Shown in pieces: positions 8,239-15,600 of a stretch of DNA of 26,997 nucleotides. Both the position numbers and the translations under genes were made by a program. The stretch comes from a virus: the IMG/VR virus record IMGVR_UViG_3300048672_000845, positions 1 through 26,997 of that record. One strand, written 5' to 3'. Under the pieces are notes generated by a model. That model worked only from the letters and a program-made list of their open reading frames with translations, was not told the DNA's origin and made no database searches. Every line of letters begins with the position of its first letter. The stretch's first letter is position 1.

Positions 8239-10004
8239 TCTAGTACCAAGCCAAATAAGAAAGTATTGTTTGTCATCCTGTATTCTTTTCGAAGCAATAA
8301 GGCTTTTTTAGTAACCCCTCCTTCCATCCATGAGAATACATTATAAATCTGGTCGTAAGTTACAAAATCTTTATTTAATTCAATGGCAACTTCTTCGCCA
8401 GCAATACCCGATCCATTAAATTTTATTTGTTCGTAACCGCTTACAAGCTCATATCCCCCGACGCTCGATAGGTAATCAATAGAGTCACTGTACCCTAAAA
8501 AGAATTGCCAATTTTCTAAGATGTTTTTAGGCGTTAGTGCTTCGTTAGAATCCGAATCAATATCAATCAAAAAAAGTTGATTATCAAATTTATCGTCAGT
8601 TGTAGTGCTTGATTTGTCTTGCTTATACTGCATCCTACGAATGTACTCAATCAATTTACTTGATGCACTCAATCTACTGCATATTAAATATAAATTTGAT
8701 TTCACTTGGTCGTATCCTGTAGCATATTCGGCTTGAGTATTTATTTCATTATTACCAAGCTGAGTTCCAGACTGCCATGTATTATATCCAGCTTTGACAG
8801 TATTATAAATGTAGTTATTGGCAAAGCTATATTCTATACTTGCGATACACGAACGGTCAATAAATTGAACGTACCCTTTCGGTAAGTCTTTTATGTAAGA
8901 TATTTTTATTTTATCCTCTGTACTATTGCACGATAAGCAAAATATCTTTTTCAGGTCATCAAAGATATAGCCAAAAGAAGCATTGATATTATTCTTTCCG
9001 TCTCTTATATTTTTACCAGTGGTTAGGTATAATGATTTTAATATATCAATATCACTTTCAAATACAACTGAGTTCTTGGCGCATATTTGACTAATGGCGT
9101 CATAAATGCTTATTGCCCAACATTGCGAGCTTGATTCGTAAATATCCTCCTCAATACTTAGAAAGCTATCTGACTTGAAATTAAAATCAAACGAACCGTT
9201 AACACTATGTATCATTACTGAGATACTTTCGTTAGTATCAATAGTAATCGCCTGGTTAAAGATAACATTTTTTGAAGCCGTTGAGGAGGTTGTATTGAAG
9301 CTAACTAAATGCAAATCCTTAACAACGGCACCATCTGCACTTATTACAACCAAAGCCACATTGAAAGTATTGGCACTTGACGAACTTGCATCAAATACTA
9401 ATTGCCCAGAAACGTTGATATTTTTCTTTTGAGTAGTAGAATTTATATAAACGGGACTTTTACCAAATGGATTTAATACCGACAATCCCAGACCTTCACC
9501 AACTGATTCTTTATTCTTTACTTTGAATGGAATCGCAAACTCTTCTTTACCGAAAATTACGGCAAGAGTAGAATCTATTTCATGTGATACTGTGCCAAAA
9601 ATATCCTGTTTTTTAAGCGTGATTTGTTTGTTTGGCGTAAGAGAGTAAACCGTATCAATATTGTTATCAAAAGCATTTACAGCACCGCCATCACGAAACG
9701 AGCAAGAGTATCCTTGTTCTGTTCGTACCAATGTAGCAAAATCAATAAAACCCGAATATAAAGCTTTGTTGTAGTCGTTTTTAATTTCAAATAATACCTG
9801 AGCATTTACTTTATACTTTAATCTATGCGCCTCTATTAAATCTATGGCTTTTTTTTCTATAAATTCAACTTGACCAATACCGACTACCCTTGCAAGTTTT
9901 CTTCTTACAATGCCAAAATAGCGTTCATTCCTTACCTCTGTCTGGTAAAGACCTTTTACGCCTTTAGGCTCTTGTATTTGTACAGTATTTAATGTAAAAA
10001 TCAT
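8235..10004 (-). CDS. Baseplate/tail-hub candidate
   Basis: The 589-residue protein is mostly beta structure, with an insert of Ser/Thr-rich strands (about 190-285) that looks like a carbohydrate-binding or jelly-roll module, and a helical stretch with DAISQICAKN and DILKSLYLTTGKNIRDG (about 320-355), typical of tail hub proteins in Bacteroidota phages (from memory). Overlap by ATGA with the 105-aa gene before it and the 775-aa gene after it fixes it in the distal-tail operon. The role is inferred: the first large virion protein after the tape measure gene and the accessory cassette is usually a distal tail or hub component. There are no catalytic motifs. Confidence 0.55.
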   Translation of the reverse strand: MIFTLNTVQIQEPKGVKGLYQTEVRNERYFGIVRRKLARVVGIGQVEFIEKKAIDLIEAHRLKYKVNAQVLFEIKNDYNKALYSGFIDFATLVRTEQGYSCSFRDGGAVNAFDNNIDTVYSLTPNKQITLKKQDIFGTVSHEIDSTLAVIFGKEEFAIPFKVKNKESVGEGLGLSVLNPFGKSPVYINSTTQKKNINVSGQLVFDASSSSANTFNVALVVISADGAVVKDLHLVSFNTTSSTASKNVIFNQAITIDTNESISVMIHSVNGSFDFNFKSDSFLSIEEDIYESSSQCWAISIYDAISQICAKNSVVFESDIDILKSLYLTTGKNIRDGKNNINASFGYIFDDLKKIFCLSCNSTEDKIKISYIKDLPKGYVQFIDRSCIASIEYSFANNYIYNTVKAGYNTWQSGTQLGNNEINTQAEYATGYDQVKSNLYLICSRLSASSKLIEYIRRMQYKQDKSSTTTDDKFDNQLFLIDIDSDSNEALTPKNILENWQFFLGYSDSIDYLSSVGGYELVSGYEQIKFNGSGIAGEEVAIELNKDFVTYDQIYNVFSWMEGGVTKKALLLRKEYRMTNNTFLFGLVLE

Positions 10005-10318
10005 AACTCTTGAATAAGCTTGTCAACTCTTTTGATAAGATCGGGGTTCTGCTTGTTAGTAGTGCTTAGTAGAATAGTTATTGTATTTCTATACTTCTCT
10101 AATTCAGCCATAGAAATTACTACCTTAGTATTACCCTTGTTTCGAGTATTGGCTAAAACCTTCTTTGCTTTTTCAATAGCCATCTTACTATTGAAACCAT
10201 TCTGACTAGGGTCTAATACGTGCATTCGCAAGTCCTTTAAGGTACTTTTCATTTCATCGTATTCCTCACGGTCAAATATAGCAACATTTATTCTATCTGG
10301 CTTCTTAGTTTTGCTCAT
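10001..10318 (-). CDS. Hypothetical 105-aa helical protein, first gene of distal-tail operon
   Basis: A basic, mostly helical protein (105 aa) without cysteines or membrane segments. The C-terminal half (ELEKYRNTITILL, DLIKRVDKLIQEL) may form a coiled coil. It begins just after a TATATTTG promoter box (10336-10343) and its stop overlaps the hub candidate start (ATGA). No family is recognised. It could be a tail assembly factor or a small virion protein. Confidence 0.65.
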   Translation of the reverse strand: MSKTKKPDRINVAIFDREEYDEMKSTLKDLRMHVLDPSQNGFNSKMAIEKAKKVLANTRNKGNTKVVISMAELEKYRNTITILLSTTNKQNPDLIKRVDKLIQEL

Positions 10319-10335
10319 AGTCGTTGAATTTTATA

Positions 10336-10343
10336 CAAATATA
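10336..10343 (-). promoter_or_regulatory. Candidate Bacteroidota -7 box for the distal-tail operon
   Basis: TATATTTG on the minus strand fits TAnnTTTG and lies 18 nt upstream of the 105-aa ATG (10318), right after a terminator. The -33 position holds only T residues, with no clear TTG, so it is weaker than the box at 12602-12633. Confidence 0.45.
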
Positions 10344-10361
10344 TCATTTTGTATGGACAAT

Positions 10362-10385
10362 AAAAAAGCCCCAAAGTAGGGGCTT
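10362..10385 (-). terminator. Terminator ending the accessory cassette
   Basis: The leftward strand reads AAGCCCC, loop TACTTT, GGGGCTT, then U-rich. It is a perfect 7-bp stem with six T residues, 7 nt after the 158-aa gene stop (10392). Confidence 0.85.
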
Positions 10386-10391
10386 ACTGGG

Positions 10392-10868
10392 TTATACTAA
10401 TATGCGAACCTCGTAAAGCTTCATTAGTTCACTATCAACTAATACTTTAAATAATTCACTTTGCTCTTTGGGTAATCCTTCTACTAATGCTCTGTACTTA
10501 TGTATATTTGAAAGTATTACCATTTCAGTTGCCTTTATGGCTGTTTTCCTATTAACGCCAAGGGTGGTAATAAAATCAGATACCCAATTTTCTACTTGTT
10601 CTTTTGGCGTGTATGTTTTTTCGCTATTCATTTGATTTATTGGGTTTATTGCTGTTTGTGTAAATTCAACTTCTTTTCCACATACCATTGGATTAGCTGG
10701 CACAAAATCCTCAATATTTCTCATTATTCCCATTTTATTTGTTGGTTTACTATGAATAATTATATTGTTTACCTTTTTCAACGATTCAGTTAAAGATTCA
10801 ATTCTAGTCATTGCCTCTTCATAACTATCTGGTTGACCTAAATCTTCTATGCAAGTCATTTTACCCAT
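10392..10868 (-). CDS. Hypothetical 158-aa protein, last gene of the accessory cassette
   Basis: A soluble protein of 158 residues with an N-terminal coiled coil (SYEEAMTRIESLTESLKKVN), a flexible middle, and a helical C-terminus (TPKEQVENWVSDFITTLGV and following helices). The family is not recognised. The start at ATGGGT is preceded by the leader CAACAACAACATG; an internal ATG four codons in is an alternative. It is the last of a run of tiny genes and is followed directly by a terminator. Confidence 0.65.
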   Translation of the reverse strand: MGKMTCIEDLGQPDSYEEAMTRIESLTESLKKVNNIIIHSKPTNKMGIMRNIEDFVPANPMVCGKEVEFTQTAINPINQMNSEKTYTPKEQVENWVSDFITTLGVNRKTAIKATEMVILSNIHKYRALVEGLPKEQSELFKVLVDSELMKLYEVRILV

Positions 10869-10879
10869 GTTGTTGTTGT

Positions 10880-11278
10880 TTACTTACTCATTGCAATATC
10901 AAAAGCATTCTCAATAAACCTGTCTGGCAATCTGAATCTTTGGCGTTTTCTTCTTAATAAAACTTCGTCTCTTATTTCAAACTTTGCCTCATCATTAAAA
11001 TTCAAATACTTTTTCTTAAAAACATATACTGCTATCAAGAAAGTAATATCAAAGACGATAGTAACATTATCAGCCAAAAGTATAAATAGTGGTCTGATAA
11101 TTATCAAGTAAACTACCAATGGAAGCCAAAATAAACCACAGATTAAAGAAATAATAATCAACCAAATTGTATTTTCTATTTCAAATTGGTCATCAATAAT
11201 CGACCAAGAAAAATAAACTCCAAACCCTGAAAACATCCCGTAAATCAAGATTCCTATGTAGGTTAATAGTTCGTTCAT
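10880..11278 (-). CDS. Small integral membrane protein (3-4 TM)
   Basis: From the ATG at 11278 the protein has 132 residues: hydrophobic segments at about 4-26, 37-68 (long enough for two passes) and 73-89, then a basic tail (FKKKYLNF, RRKRQRFRLPDRF). A GTG at 11299 would add 7 residues but lies inside the preceding gene; the ATG lies 4 nt after that gene's stop. The function is unknown. In an accessory phage cassette, a membrane protein could serve in superinfection exclusion or lysis; neither is shown. The size and topology would also allow a holin. Confidence 0.65.
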   Translation of the reverse strand: MNELLTYIGILIYGMFSGFGVYFSWSIIDDQFEIENTIWLIIISLICGLFWLPLVVYLIIIRPLFILLADNVTIVFDITFLIAVYVFKKKYLNFNDEAKFEIRDEVLLRRKRQRFRLPDRFIENAFDIAMSK

Positions 11279-11282
11279 GCCA

Positions 11283-11459
11283 TTAAATATCTTCTCCACG
11301 CTTTAATCTTTGTATTTTACACTTCAAATCTTTAATGTAAATACTATGTAGCACCAAGTCATTATCTTTTTCAAACCTTTGTTTTACTTCATTAGATTTT
11401 AACTCTATAAGCTCCTGTTTAAGCCTTTTTATTTCGGGGGTGTCGTGAGATTGTTTCAT
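11283..11459 (-). CDS. Small charged coiled-coil protein (58 aa)
   Basis: The protein reads MKQSHDTPEIKRLKQELIEL and then runs as a highly charged helix to KRGEDI. The leucine/isoleucine spacing suggests a coiled coil, so it may dimerise or bind a partner. The ATG overlaps the previous gene's stop (ATGA at 11459-11456), which supports it as a real gene despite its size. It is unrecognised. Confidence 0.6.
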   Translation of the reverse strand: MKQSHDTPEIKRLKQELIELKSNEVKQRFEKDNDLVLHSIYIKDLKCKIQRLKRGEDI

Positions 11460-11785
11460 GTTTTTGGTTGATTTTCCTGTTCGTTAATCCATACTACTAA
11501 ATCTTTGGCGTCAATATTTGGCTTATATGTGCCATTGGCGATGCACCAGTTTGTGAATGCTAGCATTTGTTTTGGGGTGAATGCTCGGTGTTTCATTAGC
11601 CTTGTTTTTGAGCCTTTAAATGCTTTGCCATCCTTCAAGAAACCCTCTAAAGAGCAGACATTAAAGTTTACAGTGATTGGATAAGCACTATCTTCGTCTA
11701 TATCCGTGATAATGCCTATTGGCTTGCTTTTTACTCCTTTGTAGGACTTTACTACCAAATCGCCTACTTTAAATCTTATTTTCAT
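11456..11785 (-). CDS. Hypothetical 109-aa protein with SH3/KOW-like N-terminus
   Basis: From the ATG at 11785, residues 1-45 (KVGDLVVKS, PIGIITDIDEDS, YPITVNF) look like a small SH3/KOW-like barrel as found in nucleic-acid-binding or host-interaction proteins; the C-terminal half is helical (TPKQMLAFTNWCIANG). An in-frame GTG at 11803 falls inside the 11801-11828 hairpin and was rejected as the start. It overlaps the next gene by ATGA. The function is unknown; the fold is suggested by sequence pattern only. Confidence 0.65.
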   Translation of the reverse strand: MKIRFKVGDLVVKSYKGVKSKPIGIITDIDEDSAYPITVNFNVCSLEGFLKDGKAFKGSKTRLMKHRAFTPKQMLAFTNWCIANGTYKPNIDAKDLVVWINEQENQPKT

Positions 11786-11800
11786 TTTGCTGGTTGGTTT

Positions 11801-11828
11801 CACAGAAGGACATTATTGTCCCTCTGTG
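11801..11828 (-). promoter_or_regulatory. 12-bp leader hairpin upstream of the 109-aa gene
   Basis: The leftward RNA reads CACAGAGGGACA, loop AUAA, UGUCCUUCUGUG: a 12-bp stem with one G-U pair. It lies between the 60-aa gene stop (11842) and the 109-aa ATG (11785) and has no U-tract, so it is not a standard terminator. It may be a protein-binding or RNase-cut site that separates expression of the two genes. Confidence 0.55.
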
Positions 11829-11841
11829 ATGATAGTGACAT

Positions 11842-12024
11842 CTATGTCCCCATGATAATACATACACAAAAATTAAACACGCCAAATTTATAGACTCCCT
11901 TTTCTTTGCCGATAAGGATAATAAACCCGTCGTTAAACCATAACGTCCAGTGATTTCTGATTATCACCCTAAAACGTTTTGTTTCTAGTAGGGTGTAATA
12001 GGGTTTATTTGGGTCTAGTTGCAT
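11842..12024 (-). CDS. Hypothetical 60-aa protein
   Basis: The start is ATG at 12024, 4 nt after the preceding stop; an upstream TTG (12039) is less likely. It begins MQLDPNKPYYTLLETKRF, and the centre (FRVIIRNHWTLWFNDGFIILIG) is beta- and aromatic-rich, like a small barrel. The C-terminus is hydrophobic with two cysteines (FNFCVCIIMGT). The function is unknown; being a cistron within a tight run supports it. Confidence 0.5.
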   Translation of the reverse strand: MQLDPNKPYYTLLETKRFRVIIRNHWTLWFNDGFIILIGKEKGVYKFGVFNFCVCIIMGT

Positions 12025-12028
12025 AGCT

Positions 12029-12202
12029 TTAGCATTCAAAAGAATAACCCTCTTTTACAAGTAAGGACGATTCTAGTTTGTAAAAAATTAATACTTCGTT
12101 TACTTCCCTTCCGTGGCAATCTGCTAAAACATGTACAAACCACTTGCCATTTCTGTAGCCTGTCTTTAGTACCTTTTTTACGGTTGCTTCTAATTGGTTC
12201 AT
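12029..12202 (-). CDS. Hypothetical 57-aa protein
   Basis: A short leftward gene (57 aa) starting MNQLEATVKKVLKTGYRNGK and ending in VKEGYSFEC. The strand pattern (TVKKVLKTG, KWFVHVLADC, EVLIFYKLE) suggests a small beta barrel similar to its 109-aa neighbour. It follows the 34-aa gene after 7 nt and precedes the 60-aa gene by 4 nt, the spacing of an operon. Codon use resembles the neighbours. Rightward reading of this stretch gives a weaker frame. Confidence 0.5.
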   Translation of the reverse strand: MNQLEATVKKVLKTGYRNGKWFVHVLADCHGREVNEVLIFYKLESSLLVKEGYSFEC

Positions 12203-12209
12203 GGCTTTT

Positions 12210-12314
12210 TTAGTTTAAAATTAAAAAATCAATAATCAATACTGTGCCAAGTGGCAAAATGAAAAGCAATAGCCACGCTAAAGCTTCTTCTTGGAGTTTG
12301 ATTTTGTGTTTCAT
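12210..12314 (-). CDS. 34-aa single-span membrane peptide
   Basis: It starts by ATGA overlap on the HTH gene stop (12314-12311). The N-terminal third is charged (MKHKIKLQEEA); residues about 12-33 are continuously hydrophobic (LAWLLLFILPLGTVLIIDFL), long enough for one membrane span. Translational coupling to a regulator gene suggests it is real. The function is unknown; small toxin-like or exclusion peptides have this form, but no test of that can be made from sequence alone. Confidence 0.5.
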   Translation of the reverse strand: MKHKIKLQEEALAWLLLFILPLGTVLIIDFLILN

Positions 12315-12571
12315 GGTTTCGATAATTGTTTAAGTTTATTAGACAACTCCTCCAATTCTTTTAATTCTTCTCTTTTGCTTTCTATTACCTTTTCAAGTAA
12401 TGGCAATAAATACTGTGCCGATTTCCTTTCGTACATTGATGTAGATTTAGTCACAAGTCCTCCAGTCTCCATTTTAGAAAAATTTCCTTGCGAATGAATA
12501 CCTAAATGATTAGATAGTTCTCCTTGTGTAATCCTACAAGCCTCTCTTGATTTCTTGATTACTCTATTCAT
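12311..12571 (-). CDS. XRE-type helix-turn-helix regulator
   Basis: The protein has 86 residues from the ATG at 12571. Residues 4-40 form a Cro/CI-like HTH: an N-terminal helix (VIKKSREACR), TQGELSNHLGIHSQ as the turn and recognition region, then NFSKMETG, the classic start of helix 4. The rest (RKSAQYLLPLLEKV, then KREELKELEELSNKLKQL) is a leucine-rich helix for dimerisation. The promoter box at 12602-12609 rules out the GTG start at 12604, since transcription starts after it. It heads the accessory cassette and may repress its own promoter; TGTAAATTTATACA between promoter and ATG is a possible operator. Confidence 0.8.
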   Translation of the reverse strand: MNRVIKKSREACRITQGELSNHLGIHSQGNFSKMETGGLVTKSTSMYERKSAQYLLPLLEKVIESKREELKELEELSNKLKQLSKP

Positions 12572-12601
12572 TATTATATGTGTTTTGTATAAATTTACAC
12601 A

Positions 12602-12633
12602 CAAATATATAAATAAATATTATATATGTCAAG
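12602..12633 (-). promoter_or_regulatory. Bacteroidota-type promoter of the HTH gene
   Basis: The leftward strand has CTTG (-33), a 20-nt spacer and TATATTTG (-7), matching the TTTG / TAnnTTTG form. The expected start of transcription near 12595 leaves a leader of about 25 nt before the ATG at 12571. It lies directly downstream of the tape measure terminator. Confidence 0.75.
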
Positions 12634-12640
12634 TAACCAC

Positions 12641-12671
12641 AAAAAAAAGACCCAAGGTATAACCCTGAGCC
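12641..12671 (-). terminator. Terminator after the tape measure gene
   Basis: The leftward RNA forms a 9-bp stem with three G-U pairs (GGCUCAGGG / CCUUGGGUC, 5-base loop) and then eight U residues. It lies 24 nt after the tape measure stop (12695). The mirrored + strand lacks the pairs that depend on G-U, so it works only leftward. Confidence 0.8.
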
Positions 12672-12694
12672 TTTTTGCAACAACTAACGTTTTA

Positions 12695-15600
12695 TTAACT
12701 AACCAACATTTTATCTATGTATCTTGCTTTGTAATTATGGCGCTCTTCTTCGATTGTCATTTTATAGCCATCAATGTTTACTTTGAGCATGGATTTATTT
12801 TCTATGGCATGGCGCAATTTTACAAGCTCTTCAATTGTTGCCACATCCTTTTGACTTCCTAATCCTTCTGGAACTACCATATTCATTTCGAAGTTTTTCA
12901 CCAAGTTAGGCATTAACTCCTTAATGTTATTGTAAACTTTGAGATTATCTACTAATTCCTGATTGCTCAATCTTGCACCTCCTATTTGTTCGTTCAGGTC
13001 TGTAGGGATAATTCGCTCACCTTTATTAACCCTCGCTGGAACCGTATCTATGCCACTAGGATACTGATTTGCAATATCCACATAATCAGAACCCTTGAAA
13101 AAGTTAGGCGTTGTGCGTGGTTCTGGGTAGTATAATATCTTTCCGTTTTCATCTCTAACTGGCGGGTATGTTTCATATATAGACCTAACATAATTACCTT
13201 CTTGGTCGTAATCATTACCAACAGGCATTTCGTGTCCATCTGGCCCAGGAGTTCCAGGCTCATCAGCTGTTTGCCCGCCATAAGGGGCATCTTCTGTTTT
13301 TGCTGGCTTACCACCCTCTTGTCCAAGATTTGGGTTGTAATTAGGGTCAGTATATGTACCACCTTTTACGCTACCAGTCCATCCAACTTGATCGTACTTG
13401 CTACCCAGTGGCGATTTATACGACATTGAAGAAACTTTTGCAATCATGGCTGCCGAAGCTACTGCAATAGCAACTGCCGCTGCAATAGCATAAGGCAAAG
13501 TAACAAGTGCTGCATAATAAGGAAGTAATGCCGCCTCAGCCATTAATGCTTGCAAGAGGATTTGAGTAATCATCATCTCCTTTTGTGCTTCAAACTTTTG
13601 GCGCTCTATTTCGTCCTCTCGCTTGGCTTGTTCTTCGTTGAGGCTATTTACGTCTTTAGTATATTGGTCATTGATTTGCGTTTTCTGGTCGGTAGCATTT
13701 TTGGTTATTTCGACGCTAGCATCTGCGTACTTTTTCTCTATCTTTTCCTTTTCTTCGGAATATCTTTTATCAATTTCTAATTTACTATTAGCGTGAGCAT
13801 TTTCTAAATCTTCAAGCTCTTTATTTATAGCTTCCTTTTTAGACGCATAATCATCTTCATTAGATTTTCTATCTTGATTATACTTATCATCAAGCTTGCT
13901 TCTTAAGTCGTCGTATTTAATATCTAAAGCCTCTTTAGCTCTTGATGCATCATCGGCAGATATTAAATCTTGTCTTCTTTGCTCGTTGATAATCCTAATC
14001 TCTTCATCTTTGGCTTTTTGTAGTTCATCTTTTTCCTTTTTATAAGCCTCAGATAACGCATCTAATTTATCATTTTGCTCTTTTTCTAAGTCGGATTTTC
14101 TTTTTGATATTGCGCTCTTTCTATCGTCATAATCTAAACCTAGCGCTTCCAATTGGGCTTTTCTTTGCTTTTCAAGACTATCCAATTCGGCTTTTCTTTG
14201 TTTTTCAAGAGTATCTAGCTTTGCCTTTTCCTCTTCATTAATAAGCTTTATCTTTTCATCCTTTATTTGGGTCGCTAAATCAATTTGTTCCTGAGTCGCC
14301 TTGCGAGTGTATTCAAGTTCTGCATCTAACTGCTGAATCTTGAAGTTATACTCCATTTGATAATAACTAGATACCAAACTTAACGCTGACTGAGTAATAG
14401 AGGCTATATTGTTCAAAGTTTTTTCAGTACCTGCAATCTTAATTTGATTAGCTTTATCAAAGTCTGACATAGTAGACTTGTTTATCTCAACTACTTTTAT
14501 CTGGTACTGCTCTTCAAACTGCATTCTTTTGTCGTTATAGTTTGAAAATTCTCTAGTCAAGTTACTTAAAAATGAAGTGAACCGCTGAAATCTAGCGTTA
14601 CTAATCATTAATTCCTCCTCAGTCTTTGCAAACTTTTTCGTCAATTCTATCTTAGCCTCGATATTGTCACCAAGCAATTTGTATTGTGCATCGTAACTTT
14701 TTTTCAGGTTAGATACTGAATCATTAGCAAACCCATTTACAGTTTTAGTCATATTATCAAAAGCATTTGACGCTAATTTTATAGTATCACTCAACATTTT
14801 TTGGTATTGCATACTCTCTTTTTCGTATAAATGCAATCTATCTAAACTAGCCTTAGTAAAGTACTTTTTTTCAGCGTCTACCCTGTCGGTTGTAGTCTTT
14901 TGTGCAATAACCTGATAAGCCTTGTACTGTACAGAATCTTTGCCGTAAGTTATTTCTAAAAATTTCAAATGGCGTGTTTGAGCTTCTTCCTCAGCTTTTA
15001 GGCGCTTGATAGTATTGGCAAGTATTTCATCGTCGGTCTTTTTGCCATACTTGGTAATGATAGCCATCTTATGATGCTGAGTTTTGGCGCTTAAAACCTC
15101 CTCATAAACTGCTCGAGCATCATCACGCTTATTTAAGGTATCAAGATAGCTCTGATACTGCTTTTGGTAGTCAGCATTAATTTGCGCCAACTGCTTAGTA
15201 GTCTCTTTTTCCTTATCAATACGTGCCTTTGTTGATTCAGTGGTAAGCTGAACTACGCCACGTTGAATCTCATTAACTTGTATGTATTCCTGTTGTCTTA
15301 ATGATTTCCAGCTTGCTTCATAAGACTTCGTAATAGTATCTCTATCTTTTAAGTATTTAGCCTGAATATCAAGGATAGCTTTAGTCTCTGAATTAATATC
15401 CTTGTACGTAGCTTGTGCTTGCTTGATTCTATCGTCCCTTTCAGCTTTGAGTGCTTCAAACTTTTTCTTATAGATTTCATCGACTGTCGCAAAAGTCATG
15501 GTTTTGGTTTCCAGCTCGGTCTCCGCCAAAATCTCTTTAAGCTTTGCACTTGTGATATTCTGGTTTTTTACTTTGTCTTCGCCCACAGTTTTTGCTATTG

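Noticed and set aside
12019-12213. 64-codon rightward frame
   Set aside because: It lies opposite the leftward 57-aa gene, which has better start spacing and operon fit; no promoter or coupling supports the rightward frame.
13048-13362. 104-codon leftward frame inside the tape measure gene
   Set aside because: It is a shadow of the Gly/Pro-rich linker of the tape measure protein in another frame, with no initiation signals.
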